NCBI RefSeq assembly: GCF_020687745.1
Contig: NZ_JAJEWK010000005.1
Location: 62,001-126,000 of the forward strand
Source of the DNA: Chryseobacterium sp. MFBS3-17
GTDB lineage: Bacteria; Bacteroidota; Bacteroidia; Flavobacteriales; Weeksellaceae
Length of the DNA: 64,000 bases
Direction of reading: 5' to 3'
Shown here in pieces: positions 17,428 to 26,707 of this stretch (position 1 is the first letter of the stretch; every line of letters starts with the position of its first letter). Under the pieces are notes generated by a model, which searched no databases, had not been told where the DNA came from, and saw only the letters and a program-made list of their open reading frames with translations. The translations under genes were made by a program, and so were the position numbers.

Positions 17428-18384
17428 ATGGCAAAAAAAGTCGGAATTTTGTTTGGAATGGAAGATACTTTTCCATGGGAATTCATCAACAAAGTAAATG
17501 AACTGGGCAAAGGCGAAGTCACCGCCGAACCGGTACTGATTGATAAACTGGAACAAGGCGCAGATTACGGCTATGCAGTGATTATAGACCGTATCTCGCA
17601 GGATGTACCCTTTTATCGTGCCTATCTGAAAAATGCTGCAGCTACGGGGACATATGTTATCAATAACCCGTTCTGGTGGAGCGCTGATGAAAAATTCTTC
17701 AATAATGTGCTCATGAGCAAACTGGGCGTACCACTTCCCAAAACCGTTTTATTGCCCTCCAGCAACAGACCGGCCAATACACAGGAAACCTCTTTCAGAA
17801 ATATGAAATTTCCGCTGGACTGGGAATATATTTTCAATTACGTAGGTTTTCCTTGTTATATGAAACCCCATGACGGAGGTGGCTGGCGCAATGTGTACCG
17901 CTGTACGAGTAAAGAAGATCTCTGGGATAAACTGAGTGAAACCGAGGAACTGGTAATGATGGTGCAGGAAGAAATCGTGTTCGAAGACTATTACCGGGTG
18001 TATTGTCTTGGCAAAAAATATGTGCACATCATGCCTTATGAACCCCGCAATCCGCATCACCTCAGATATGCCACAGAACATCAGACCCAGGGCGCAGAAC
18101 GTGATAAACTTCTCAAGAAAATCAAAGAACTCACCATCAAAATGAATGAGGCATTGGGCTATGATTTCAATACCGTAGAGTTTGCGGTGAGAGACGGCAT
18201 TCCGTATGCAATTGATTTCTGTAATCCGGCTCCGGATGCAGACCGTAATTCTGTGGGCGAAGAAAATTTCCAATGGATTATAGAACATGCCGCAAAACTG
18301 GCCATTGAAAAAGCCAACGAATATGTGCCCGGAAAAACCAATATCTCATGGGGTAATTTTGTTACCAAAGGCATAGGTAATTAA
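17428..18384 (+). CDS. ATP-grasp ligase (second of the cluster)
   Basis: 318 residues. After a short N-terminal domain (KKVGILFGMEDTFP) comes an ATP-grasp fold with the ATP-binding Lys in CYMKPHDGGGWRNVY, the hinge MVQEEIVFEDYYRVY, and acidic and Asn Mg-ligands in NTVEFAVRDGIPYAIDF followed by CNPAPDADRNS. The sequence is quite different from the first ATP-grasp gene, so the two probably catalyse separate couplings rather than forming a duplicated pair. It is 58 bases before the GCS2-type ligase. Substrates unknown. Confidence 0.83.
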   Translation: MAKKVGILFGMEDTFPWEFINKVNELGKGEVTAEPVLIDKLEQGADYGYAVIIDRISQDVPFYRAYLKNAAATGTYVINNPFWWSADEKFFNNVLMSKLGVPLPKTVLLPSSNRPANTQETSFRNMKFPLDWEYIFNYVGFPCYMKPHDGGGWRNVYRCTSKEDLWDKLSETEELVMMVQEEIVFEDYYRVYCLGKKYVHIMPYEPRNPHHLRYATEHQTQGAERDKLLKKIKELTIKMNEALGYDFNTVEFAVRDGIPYAIDFCNPAPDADRNSVGEENFQWIIEHAAKLAIEKANEYVPGKTNISWGNFVTKGIGN

Positions 18385-18442
18385 ATAAGAATCACCAGGT
18401 GCACATCACAATTTCAGATTTTTAATTTCAAAAGCACAAATT

Positions 18443-19573
18443 ATGCACACATTTACCATAGGCGTAGAAGAAGAATATCAGATCATTGATGCAGACACCC
18501 GCGATCTGGTATCCCACGTTTCCAAAATCATAGAGGGCGGAAAAGCTACTCTGGAAGAGCATCTTACTCATGAAATGCACGAAAGTGTCATTGAAATGGA
18601 AACGGGCATCTGTAACAATATTCAGGAGGCCAAAGACGAACTGTATTCTTTGCGCGGAAGACTCATTGAGGTGGCGCACCAGAACAACCTGCGCGTATCC
18701 GGGGGTGGCACTCACCCGTTCTCCCGCTGGCAGGATAACCAGATTACCAAAGCAGACCGCTATGACAAAATTGTGAGCGACCTGGGAGATGTAGCCCGTT
18801 CTAATCTGATTTTCGGGCTTCACGTACACATTGGAATCCCCAACCGTGAAGAGGGCGTGCGCATCCAGAACATTATGCGTTATTTTTTACCTCATGTCTA
18901 TGCGCTTTCTACCAATTCTCCGTTTTGGCTGGGCCGAAATACCGGATTCAAGTCATACCGGCAGGAGGTTTTTGTGAAATTTCCGCGTACAGGGATTCCC
19001 AGCTACTTTTCCAGCGCGGCAGAATTTGATGCCTACATCAATCTGATGATCAAAACCGGAACCATAGATAATGCCAAGAAAATCTGGTGGGATCTGCGGG
19101 TACACCCCTTCTATCCTACTATTGAATTCAGAATTTGTGACATGCCGCTGCGGGTGGACGAAACCGTCTGTCTGGCCGCCATCATGCAGGCGCTCACCGC
19201 TAAAATCTACAAACTGCATCAGCAAAATCTGAGTTTCAGAAGTTACCGGAGACTCATGCTGAATGAAAATAAATGGCGCGCTTCCAAAGACGGTATCCAT
19301 GCCCATCTGATTGATTTCGGGAAAGAAGAAAGTGTCCCTTATGAATGCCTGCTTCGTGAGTTGCTTACATTTATTGATGACGTGGTAGATGAGTTGGGAA
19401 GCCGCAAGGAAGTGGAATATGCATGGGAAATTATGAAACGTGGTACTGGCGCAGACAGACAGCTGAAAGTCTTAGAAGAAACCGGTGATCTAAATGCGGT
19501 GGTAGATTATATGATTGCCGAAACAGAATACGGAATCACCCACCACAATGAAGCTCCAATTATTATTTCGTAA
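18443..19573 (+). CDS. GCS2-family carboxylate-amine ligase (YbdK-like)
   Basis: 376 residues. The N-terminus TIGVEEEYQIID and the inner FGLHVHIGI are hallmarks of the glutamate-cysteine-ligase-2 family (YbdK, COG2170), a glutamine-synthetase-like fold that joins an amino acid through ATP-dependent amide formation. E. coli YbdK has weak glutamate-cysteine ligase activity, but the true products of most members are unknown. Start chosen at 18443, where the family motif begins at once. Together with two ATP-grasp ligases this gives three independent amide-forming enzymes in five consecutive genes. Confidence 0.9.
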   Translation: MHTFTIGVEEEYQIIDADTRDLVSHVSKIIEGGKATLEEHLTHEMHESVIEMETGICNNIQEAKDELYSLRGRLIEVAHQNNLRVSGGGTHPFSRWQDNQITKADRYDKIVSDLGDVARSNLIFGLHVHIGIPNREEGVRIQNIMRYFLPHVYALSTNSPFWLGRNTGFKSYRQEVFVKFPRTGIPSYFSSAAEFDAYINLMIKTGTIDNAKKIWWDLRVHPFYPTIEFRICDMPLRVDETVCLAAIMQALTAKIYKLHQQNLSFRSYRRLMLNENKWRASKDGIHAHLIDFGKEESVPYECLLRELLTFIDDVVDELGSRKEVEYAWEIMKRGTGADRQLKVLEETGDLNAVVDYMIAETEYGITHHNEAPIIIS

Positions 19574-19602
19574 ATTTGCATCTTCTTAGAAGAGAGAGAG
19601 AT

Positions 19603-20433
19603 ATGAACATGATCAGAATCGCCCTGCTGGATATGAATAATAACCAGGCCAACCAGGGAATGCGGAATATTAAAGAAATCACAGAGGTTTTTAAACAAAC
19701 TTCGGAAGAACAGGTGGAAATTGTCATCTTTGATGTAAGGCACAAAAATGAAATCCCCGACATCAGCAGTTTTGATATATTTATTTCATCCGGTGGTCCC
19801 GGCACGCCCCATCGTGAGGGATTGCCCTGGGAAAATCAATATGCAGATTTTCTGGACCGCATTTGGGAGCATAACCAGACTTCTGAAAAGAAAAAATTCA
19901 TGTTCCTGATTTGTCATTCTTTTCAACTGGCCAGCATTCATTGGCAACTGGGAAATATCTGCAGACGTAAATCATATTCATTCGGGGTAATGCCGGTTCA
20001 TAAAACAGAAGAAGGAATGGAAGATGTTCTGTTTCAGAATCTGGGAGATCCTTTCTATGCGGTAGACAGCCGTGCTTTTCAGTTTATAGAACCTGATCTT
20101 GATAAAATGGAAGCATTGGGTGCGAAGATTACAGCACTGGAGAAAGTACGGCCACACATTCACCTGGAACGTGCGGTAATGGCCATCCGTTTTTCTGATG
20201 AGATTTTCGGGACGCAATTCCACCCCGAGGCAGATCCCGAAGGTTTCCTGAAGAATCTGGAAACAGAAAGCAACCGCCAGGCCATGATTGAAAACTATGG
20301 AATGGAAAAATTCCTGGAAACCGTAGACCGCATGAACGATCCGGACAAAATTCTGCTTACGCAGGCTCAAATTCTGCCCCGTTTCCTAAAGAGGGCCGCC
20401 AAATCAATAAGCAGGAATTTAGCAACAGTTTAA
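19603..20433 (+). CDS. Class I glutamine amidotransferase-like protein
   Basis: 276 residues from the ATG at 19603, which follows a purine-rich stretch; a TTG at 19576 is an unlikely alternative. The catalytic triad is intact: Cys 104 in FLICHSFQLA, His 207 and Glu 209 in GTQFHPEAD, plus the oxyanion segment SSGGPGTP. Such domains release ammonia from glutamine or cleave gamma-glutamyl bonds as peptidases. With no fused synthetase domain, it may feed ammonia to a neighbouring ligase or hydrolyse a gamma-glutamyl product. It follows the GCS2 ligase by 29 bases and ends at a strong terminator. Confidence 0.87.
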   Translation: MNMIRIALLDMNNNQANQGMRNIKEITEVFKQTSEEQVEIVIFDVRHKNEIPDISSFDIFISSGGPGTPHREGLPWENQYADFLDRIWEHNQTSEKKKFMFLICHSFQLASIHWQLGNICRRKSYSFGVMPVHKTEEGMEDVLFQNLGDPFYAVDSRAFQFIEPDLDKMEALGAKITALEKVRPHIHLERAVMAIRFSDEIFGTQFHPEADPEGFLKNLETESNRQAMIENYGMEKFLETVDRMNDPDKILLTQAQILPRFLKRAAKSISRNLATV

Positions 20434-20456
20434 ATGTGTTCAATTGAAAAAAATAT

Positions 20457-20481
20457 ACCGGGTCATTCCCGGTTTTTTTTG
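20457..20481 (+). terminator. Terminator closing the main ligase run
   Basis: ACCGGG pairs with CCCGGT around TCATT, followed by eight T. It separates the amidotransferase gene from the last ATP-grasp-like gene. Confidence 0.85.
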
Positions 20482-20531
20482 TGCACTTTCATCAAAAATT
20501 CTTGTATATTTAATTTTTAAAACCAAATGTT

Positions 20532-21713
20532 ATGATACCGGAATACAGAGAAAGATTCAACCAGGAATTTACCGAAGAGAAATACAAGCAGGTCATTCAA
20601 TTACTGACCGAGGCAGCAGGAGCAGCTCCAAAATTCCGGGTTTCGGAAAGTCCTGTTTTTTTAACAGTAAATTTCCGGGATAAACTTCTGGACGCTTGCG
20701 ACAGCATCATTACCCAGATTAAAAACATGAGCAATGAGGAACTCGCAAAAGCCATTCCGCCTCAATATCATGTGCCCAATGATACCCTGCAACCTCATTT
20801 CTTTACCATTGACTTTGGGATTTGTCAGAATGAAAAGGGCGAACCGGAGCCGCAGCTGATTGAGCTGCAGTCCTTTCCCAGTCTGTATGGTTTTCAGAGA
20901 ACGCTAAAAAACACATTAAGCAAGGTCTATCCTTTTCTGGAAGAACTGAAACCCTATACCAGTACAGAATCCTACTTTCAGCAATTCCGGGAGTTGATTG
21001 TGGGCGATGAACATCCGGAGCATACCATTCTGCTCGAAATTCATCCGCATCAGCAAAAAACAAACGTAGATTTTTATCTGACCGAGAAAATTACCGGCAT
21101 CAAAACCGTGTGCTTGTCTGAGGTCAGGAAAAAAGGCAGGCAATTGTTTTACGAACATGACGGACGACTTATTCAGATTAAAAGAATTTACAACCGGGTT
21201 ATTTTTGATGAACTGGACCACATAGAAGGCTTCAGCAGTGAATTTGACTTCCGGGAGGAAGCAGATGTAACATGGGTTACACACCCGAACTGGTTTTTTA
21301 AGGTATCCAAATTTCTTTTGCCCAAATTGCATCATGCCTATGTACCGAAAAGTTATTTTCTCCATGAATTTCCGGCCGCAGAAAATCCGGAAAACTTCGT
21401 GCTGAAACCATTGTTTTCTTTTGCCGGAGCGGGCGTAAACCTGAATCCCACCGAACAGATTATTGAAGCCATACCGGATAAAGAGAACTTCATTATGCAG
21501 CGGAAAGTAAGCTATGCACCATTGTTTAAGGATATTAATGGCGATTTTTCGAAAGCAGAAATCCGACTGCTGTATATATGGCCGGAGCATCAGGACCGAC
21601 CCACACTGATAGAAAACCTGGTGAGAATGACGAAATCAGCCATGGTAAATATTGATTTCAATAAGGATCAGGCCATCTGGATTGGCGGCAGTACAGCGTT
21701 TTTCGAAAGATGA
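20532..21713 (+). CDS. ATP-grasp-like protein, possibly circularly permuted
   Basis: 393 residues with no signal peptide. The order of motifs is unusual: PHFFTIDFGICQNEKGEPEP and LIELQSFPSLYG, resembling the C-terminal Mg-binding half of an ATP-grasp fold, come early (residues 90-125). NFVLKPLFSFAGAGVNL, resembling the ATP-binding Lys strand, comes late (about residue 297), followed by NFIMQRKVSY and KAEIRLLYIWP. This suggests a circularly permuted ATP-grasp enzyme, as known for some amide ligases. It is behind a terminator and may have its own promoter (TATATTTA near 20508-20515, one mismatch), so its tie to the cluster is by place and fold only. Confidence 0.7.
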   Translation: MIPEYRERFNQEFTEEKYKQVIQLLTEAAGAAPKFRVSESPVFLTVNFRDKLLDACDSIITQIKNMSNEELAKAIPPQYHVPNDTLQPHFFTIDFGICQNEKGEPEPQLIELQSFPSLYGFQRTLKNTLSKVYPFLEELKPYTSTESYFQQFRELIVGDEHPEHTILLEIHPHQQKTNVDFYLTEKITGIKTVCLSEVRKKGRQLFYEHDGRLIQIKRIYNRVIFDELDHIEGFSSEFDFREEADVTWVTHPNWFFKVSKFLLPKLHHAYVPKSYFLHEFPAAENPENFVLKPLFSFAGAGVNLNPTEQIIEAIPDKENFIMQRKVSYAPLFKDINGDFSKAEIRLLYIWPEHQDRPTLIENLVRMTKSAMVNIDFNKDQAIWIGGSTAFFER

Positions 21714-21817
21714 CATCCGGCAGAACTTCTCGATTTCTGACCGGTTCCTGAGCAGGAAAATGGCCGACTGGCAGTATTTTTTCCGTATCTTTCGCCATTA
21801 TTTTTAGTTATTCTACC

Positions 21818-22762
21818 ATGCTTACAGCAGAAAAGGTATACAAATCTTACAACGCCGGAAAGAAAATTGCACTGCAGGATTTCAGTATACAGGTGCCCCA
21901 GGGCAGCATTTATGGTTTACTGGGACCCAATGGCGCCGGGAAAACCACTTTTATCCGCATCATCAATCAGATAACCCAGGCAGACCGTGGTGAAATCCGC
22001 ATTAACGGAGAAAAGCTGAATCCGCTGCATATTCGTGATATCGGCTATATGCCGGAGGAACGGGGACTCTACAAAAATATGACCGTGGGAGATCAGCTCC
22101 TCTATTTCGGCAAGTTAAAGGGAATGTCCGGGCAGGATGCACTCAGAGAAGCGAAATATTGGTTTGATCAGTTGCATATAGACCAGTGGTGGAAAAAGAA
22201 ACTGAGCGAACTCTCCAAAGGAATGGCTCAGAAAATTCAGTTTGTAGTAACCGTATTACATAAACCGGGACTGCTGATTCTGGACGAACCGTTTTCCGGT
22301 TTTGATCCCGTGAATGCCAACCTGATTAAGGATCAGATTCTGGCTCTTAAAGAAAAAGGAACCACCATTATACTGAGTACCCACCGCATGGAAAGTGTGG
22401 AAGAAATGTGTGATTATGTGGCACTGATCAACAATTCCAAAAAGATCCTGGATGGTAAAGTGTTTGATGTCCGCGAAAAATTCAAAAGAAATATCTTTGG
22501 CGTGACCCTGGCTGATGTGCAACCTGAAAAATTTTCAGTATTCTGCACCACACATGAAGTCCGCGAGTATAAAACCGATAACAACCTGATCTCTTTTGAG
22601 ATAGATGGCAGTAAAGACCAGAACCATTTGTTGTCTGAACTGATTCAGCTGGGAAAAATACGCTCCTTTGATGAGAAAATACCCGGCATGAATGAAGTCT
22701 TTATTACAGCCGTTCAGCAGAAGTTTCCGGAACAACCGGTAGTAAACTACAGAGAGAATTAA
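21818..22762 (+). CDS. ABC transporter ATP-binding protein (NatA-like)
   Basis: 314 residues: Walker A in GPNGAGKTTFIRI, a LSKGMAQKIQF signature, Walker B LLILDEPFSGFDP and the switch His in LSTHRMESVEE. The C-terminal extension after residue 220 is typical of ABC-2 exporters such as NatA. It pairs with the permease 32 bases downstream. It could export the product of the ligase run just upstream, but NatAB-like systems for sodium or drugs are equally common, so this is a guess. Confidence 0.92.
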   Translation: MLTAEKVYKSYNAGKKIALQDFSIQVPQGSIYGLLGPNGAGKTTFIRIINQITQADRGEIRINGEKLNPLHIRDIGYMPEERGLYKNMTVGDQLLYFGKLKGMSGQDALREAKYWFDQLHIDQWWKKKLSELSKGMAQKIQFVVTVLHKPGLLILDEPFSGFDPVNANLIKDQILALKEKGTTIILSTHRMESVEEMCDYVALINNSKKILDGKVFDVREKFKRNIFGVTLADVQPEKFSVFCTTHEVREYKTDNNLISFEIDGSKDQNHLLSELIQLGKIRSFDEKIPGMNEVFITAVQQKFPEQPVVNYREN

Positions 22763-22794
22763 TAATTTCATCAAGTGATTCCATTAGCACATCC

Positions 22795-24105
22795 ATGAAC
22801 AATATATTTTTAATCACCTCACGCGAATACCTGACTCAGGTTCGCAAAAAATCCTTTATCATTCTTACCATTCTGGCACCGATTCTGATGATTGCTTTCG
22901 GGGCATTCATCGCCTTTCTTCTGAAGGCCAATGAAAGCCAGTACACCGTAAATGTGGTAGATAAAAGCGGGCTTTACACCGGGAAACTTGAATCTGATGA
23001 AAAACTGAAATATGTATTCGTAAATCCGGATTCTGAGCAGCAATTAAGAAAAGGACTGAAAGACATGAACGAGACCGATGCATTATTGGTTTTGGCACCG
23101 CTTTCGGGAACTGATTTTGATGAGATGGAGCGCAACTCTGCCCTGCTGGTCAATGATAAAATTGGTTTTGAAACCAAGAACAGGATTGTCCATGATTTAT
23201 CCCGGGTTTTACGGGATCAAAAAATGAAAATGCTGAATATTGACGAGAATAAAATCGTTCAGCTGGACCGTAAATTCAGTCTGAAAAGCAGCAATGTGAA
23301 CGATGCCAACCAAGTGGATACCGACATGGATTTCGGGGTGAAATATGTGCTGGGCATGGTTCTGATGTATGCAGTATTCATGTTCATCATCATCTACGGT
23401 GTGCGCGTGATGCGCAGTGTGCTGGAAGAAAAGAATAACCGTGTGGTAGAAATCATTATTTCCTCTGTAAAACCTTTTGAACTGATGATGGGTAAAATTT
23501 TGGGCGTTACACTGGTTGCCCTCACGCAGTTTGTGGTCTGGATCACGATGGCAGTCATAGGCGCTGTATTCCTGAATACCGGATTCTCTGCAGTGAAGCA
23601 AACCCTGCCATCCGGCGGAGAAGAGATGGTGAATAAACTGAATTTTGCACAAATCGCCACAGAAGTGTCCGGGATTCTGCTGGATCTGAATGTGCCCTTG
23701 GTGATTGCGGTGTTCCTGTTTTTCTTTCTTTTCGGTTATATTTTCTACAGTTCCATGTACGCCGCCATAGGCTCTGCCGTAGATAATGAAACTGAAACGC
23801 AGCAATTCACCCTGTTTGCCATTATTCCCTTAATGATTGGCATGTACGGCAGCATTACCATCATCAATAACCCGAACGGGCCGCTGGGATTCTGGCTGTC
23901 CGTCATTCCTTTTACCTCGCCGGTGGCTATGGTGGCGCGTATTCCGTTTGGTGTGCCGGCGTGGGAGATTATATTGTCTATAGTGCTGCTCATCCTCAGT
24001 ACCTTTCTCATGGTATTCATTGCTGCCAAAGTATATCGTGTGGGCATCCTGATGTACGGCAATAAAGCTTCTCTGAAGGAGTTATGGAAGTGGATCCGAA
24101 GCTGA
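22795..24105 (+). CDS. ABC-2 type permease (NatB-like)
   Basis: 436 residues. One N-terminal transmembrane helix (about 20-42) is followed by a large extracytoplasmic domain (about 45-175). Then come five to six helices, including the VRVMRSVLEEKNNRVVEIIISS coupling segment that contacts the ATPase. This is the NatB/YhaP layout. It is the partner of the preceding ATPase and ends at a bidirectional terminator. Confidence 0.9.
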   Translation: MNNIFLITSREYLTQVRKKSFIILTILAPILMIAFGAFIAFLLKANESQYTVNVVDKSGLYTGKLESDEKLKYVFVNPDSEQQLRKGLKDMNETDALLVLAPLSGTDFDEMERNSALLVNDKIGFETKNRIVHDLSRVLRDQKMKMLNIDENKIVQLDRKFSLKSSNVNDANQVDTDMDFGVKYVLGMVLMYAVFMFIIIYGVRVMRSVLEEKNNRVVEIIISSVKPFELMMGKILGVTLVALTQFVVWITMAVIGAVFLNTGFSAVKQTLPSGGEEMVNKLNFAQIATEVSGILLDLNVPLVIAVFLFFFLFGYIFYSSMYAAIGSAVDNETETQQFTLFAIIPLMIGMYGSITIINNPNGPLGFWLSVIPFTSPVAMVARIPFGVPAWEIILSIVLLILSTFLMVFIAAKVYRVGILMYGNKASLKELWKWIRS

Positions 24106-24114
24106 TTTTCAATC

Positions 24115-24155
24115 AAAAAAAGTGGTCACTGCACGGGCAATGACCACTTTTCTTT
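24115..24155. terminator. Bidirectional terminator
   Basis: AAAAGTGGTCA (24118-24128) pairs with TGACCACTTTT (24141-24151) around a 12-base loop, with A and T runs for both strands, between the convergent permease and frr genes. Confidence 0.85.
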
Positions 24156-24186
24156 TAGCTGCAGATGCTTTATCCGCAAGAATATC

Positions 24187-24741
24187 TCAGACTTTCAGGA
24201 TGTCGGCTTCTTTCAGTTTCAGTTGTTCATCACACAGTTTCACATATTTATCCGTCATTTCCTGAATCTGATTTTCCATGTCTTTGATCAGGTCTTCGGA
24301 GATACCATCCAGTTTTTTAAGTTCTTTCATTCCGTCCTGTCTGGCGTTGCGTACGGTAACTTTGGTTTGCTCTGATTCTGCTTTGGCTTGCTTGGCAAGA
24401 TCGCGGCGTCTTTCTTCGGTGAGTGGCGGTACGTTCAGAATAATGTAATCTCCGTTATTAGAAGGAGCAAATCCCAGGTTAGAATTTACGATGGCTTTTT
24501 CTATAGCATTGATGGCAGAACGGTCCCATGGCTGAATAGAGATCGTCATGGCATCCGGCACTGAGACATTGGCCACTTGGTTCAGTGGCGTCATAGCGTC
24601 ATAGTATTCTACCATTACATCCTGTACCATGGTAGTAGAGGCGCGGCCGGCACGAATCTTCTGGAACGCGTGGTCCAGGTGTTTCAGGGCAGCTTCCATT
24701 TCCTGCTTTACCATCTCCTTAATCATACTTAACTCTTCCAT
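24187..24741 (-). CDS. frr: Ribosome recycling factor
   Basis: 184 residues, normal length. It has the three-helix-bundle signature: FQKIRAGRAS near the N-terminus, PLNQVANVSVPDAMTISIQPWD in the beta domain, and PLTEERRRDLAKQAK near the C-terminus. It splits post-termination ribosomes with EF-G. It is 35 bases downstream of pyrH, the common pyrH-frr pairing. Confidence 0.96.
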   Translation of the reverse strand: MEELSMIKEMVKQEMEAALKHLDHAFQKIRAGRASTTMVQDVMVEYYDAMTPLNQVANVSVPDAMTISIQPWDRSAINAIEKAIVNSNLGFAPSNNGDYIILNVPPLTEERRRDLAKQAKAESEQTKVTVRNARQDGMKELKKLDGISEDLIKDMENQIQEMTDKYVKLCDEQLKLKEADILKV

Positions 24742-24776
24742 AACAATAAATCTTTACTTTATTTACAATTTTAAGT

Positions 24777-25481
24777 TTACAAATTTACCAGTGTACCTAT
24801 ATTTTCTCCCTGTACAATTCTCTGCAAGTTACCTTCTTTATTCATATCAAACACAATAATCGGTAAATTATTTTCATGACTCAGGGTAAATGCAGTCATG
24901 TCCATTACCTTGAGATTCTTGTCATAGACTTCATCAAAAGTAAGGGAATTGTACTTCACAGCATCGGCATTTTTTTCCGGATCACTGTCGTAGATTCCAT
25001 CTACCCGTGTGCCTTTCAAAATGACATCGGCACTTACTTCGATGGCTCTCAGCGTAGCGGCGGTATCGGTTGTGAAATAAGGATTACCGGTTCCGGCACC
25101 GAATATGACCACCCGGCCTTTTTCCAGATGTCTTTCTGCTCTTCTCTTGATGAAAGGCTCAGCTACCTTGTCCATTTCTATGGCACTTTGCAGCCTGGTT
25201 TTGATTCCGGCATCCTCCAGCGCACCCTGCAGAGCCATTCCGTTTATTACGGTGGCCAGCATGCCCATATAATCTCCCTGTACACGATCCATCCCTTTGG
25301 CAGCACCTGCCACACCCCGGAAAATATTGCCACCACCGATGACAATGGCAACTTCACAGCCCATTTCCACTACATTTTTAATTTCCTGAGCATATTCCTT
25401 CAGGCGTTCATTGTCTATTCCGTATGGTAAATCTCCCATAAGTGCTTCACCGCTCAGTTTCAAAAGGATTCTTTTATATTT
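24777..25481 (-). CDS. pyrH: UMP kinase
   Basis: 234 residues from the ATG at 25481 ([17 protein letters not shown]). The longer frame to 25547 crosses the promoter at 25527-25534 and adds residues absent from the family. Diagnostic segments are [10 protein letters not shown], the UMP-binding [13 protein letters not shown] and [10 protein letters not shown]. It phosphorylates UMP to UDP; the bacterial enzyme is a hexamer controlled by GTP and UTP. It heads the pyrH-frr operon. Confidence 0.96.
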   Translation of the reverse strand, partial: KYKRILLKLSGEALMGDLPYGIDNERLKEYAQEIKNVVEMGCEVAIVIGGGNIFRGVAGAAKGMDRVQGDYMGMLATVINGMALQGALEDAGIKTRLQSAIEMDKVAEPFIKRRAERHLEKGRVVIFGAGTGNPYFTTDTAATLRAIEVSADVILKGTRVDGIYDSDPEKNADAVKYNSLTFDEVYDKNLKVMDMTAFTLSHENNLPIIVFDMNKEGNLQRIVQGENIGTLVNL

Positions 25482-25526
25482 CATATTTAATCTGATTCTC
25501 TGTTTTAATTTCATTTTTTCGCACTG

Positions 25527-25534
25527 CAAATATA
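25527..25534 (-). promoter_or_regulatory. -7 box for pyrH-frr
   Basis: TATATTTG on the minus strand, giving a leader of about 40 bases. It excludes the upstream start at 25547. Confidence 0.6.
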
Positions 25535-25595
25535 GGGAAATGACCATAAATTCGTTGCCGTAATTATATTTTCCGGGAAATAATTTCAGAAATAC

Positions 25596-25625
25596 TTTGA
25601 TAAGTTGAGAAAAGGATTATTTTTG
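25596..25625 (+). promoter_or_regulatory. Promoter of porQ
   Basis: TTTG (25596-25599), 18 bp, TATTTTTG (25618-25625). A full two-box match that puts the transcription start near 25630. Confidence 0.75.
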
Positions 25626-25643
25626 CAATACATTATTTGCGTT

Positions 25644-26636
25644 TTGAAGAAATTGATTATTTCCGCTTTCGTGTTATGCGGCTTTGCAACAGATGCTCAG
25701 ATTGGCGAGAACGTTTATCCGTTCCTCAATATTCCGGCGTCTGCCCGGCAGGCTGCTCTGGGAGGTGATGCCGTATCGGTACGGGATTATGATGTGAATT
25801 TTTCCGCAGTGAATCCCGCACTTCTTAATGAAGACATGCACAAAAGAATAGCGCTGAACGCCGCCACCTATCTGGCGGGTTCTACTTATGGCACCCTGAA
25901 CTATGGTCACGTGTTCGAGAGAGGTCATATGATTTCGGCACATGCACGCTATATGGATTACGGCCGCATGCCCAGAACCGACGAAGCCGGATTCGAAAAT
26001 GGTGAATTCGGGGCATTTGATCTGGCCATAGGAGCCGGATACGCCTATAACTTCGAGAAATCCTGGACCATTGGCGCCAGCGTCAATCTCATTAATGCCA
26101 AAATAGATAATTACACCTCTATGGCCGTTGCCGGTAATTTCGGGGTTGCCTACCACTTCGAGGAAAGCAAGGAAACCATAGGTCTGGTTGCACGTAATTT
26201 TGGTTATCAGTTCAAGACCTTTAATGGATCGCGCGAGGATCTTCCGTTCCGTGTAGATTTGGGGTATACCAAAATCCTCAAAAAATTTCCTGCAGCAGTT
26301 ACCGTTACCATTCATGACCTGCAACAGTTCGATATTTCTTCAGAATATGACAGTAATGGCCAGGAAGTACGGGCCACGAGAAAGGTACTGGATCATTTCT
26401 CATTTGGTGCAGAATTCTTCCCGGAGAGTCCTTTTAACCTCAGACTGGGTTACAATGTAAAAAGAGGCAACGAACTTTCTGTAACAGATCAGAGAAGTTT
26501 TGCCGGATTATCTGCCGGTTTTGGGGTCAAGTTCAATACGCTGCGCATTGATTACTCGCATGTGCGGTATCATAATGCGGGCAATATGAACATGCTGGGC
26601 ATCGCGCTGGACATGTCCGGACACCGGTTCCAGTAA
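25644..26636 (+). CDS. porQ: Type IX secretion system protein PorQ
   Basis: 330 residues from a TTG at 25644. A longer frame from 25605 begins upstream of the promoter's -7 box, so it is rejected. The chosen start opens a clean signal peptide (KKLIISAFVLCGFATDAQ). The mature part shows the PorQ/PorV-like barrel: YPFLNIPASARQAALGG, VNFSAVNPALL, then repeated glycine- and aromatic-rich strands and a final DYSHVRYHNAG. PorQ is an outer-membrane component of type IX secretion. It is followed by cmk, a frequent neighbour in flavobacteria. Confidence 0.85.
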   Translation: MKKLIISAFVLCGFATDAQIGENVYPFLNIPASARQAALGGDAVSVRDYDVNFSAVNPALLNEDMHKRIALNAATYLAGSTYGTLNYGHVFERGHMISAHARYMDYGRMPRTDEAGFENGEFGAFDLAIGAGYAYNFEKSWTIGASVNLINAKIDNYTSMAVAGNFGVAYHFEESKETIGLVARNFGYQFKTFNGSREDLPFRVDLGYTKILKKFPAAVTVTIHDLQQFDISSEYDSNGQEVRATRKVLDHFSFGAEFFPESPFNLRLGYNVKRGNELSVTDQRSFAGLSAGFGVKFNTLRIDYSHVRYHNAGNMNMLGIALDMSGHRFQ

Positions 26637-26707
26637 TTCTGATTCATTATGGTGAATAATTCCCGCCAGCACTTTATTTTTCCAAATATTTTGCAGAAAT
26701 TTGTGAT

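Noticed and set aside
25482-25547. Longer N-terminus for UMP kinase.
   Set aside because: It would begin upstream of the gene's own -7 box at 25527-25534 and is not found in the family.
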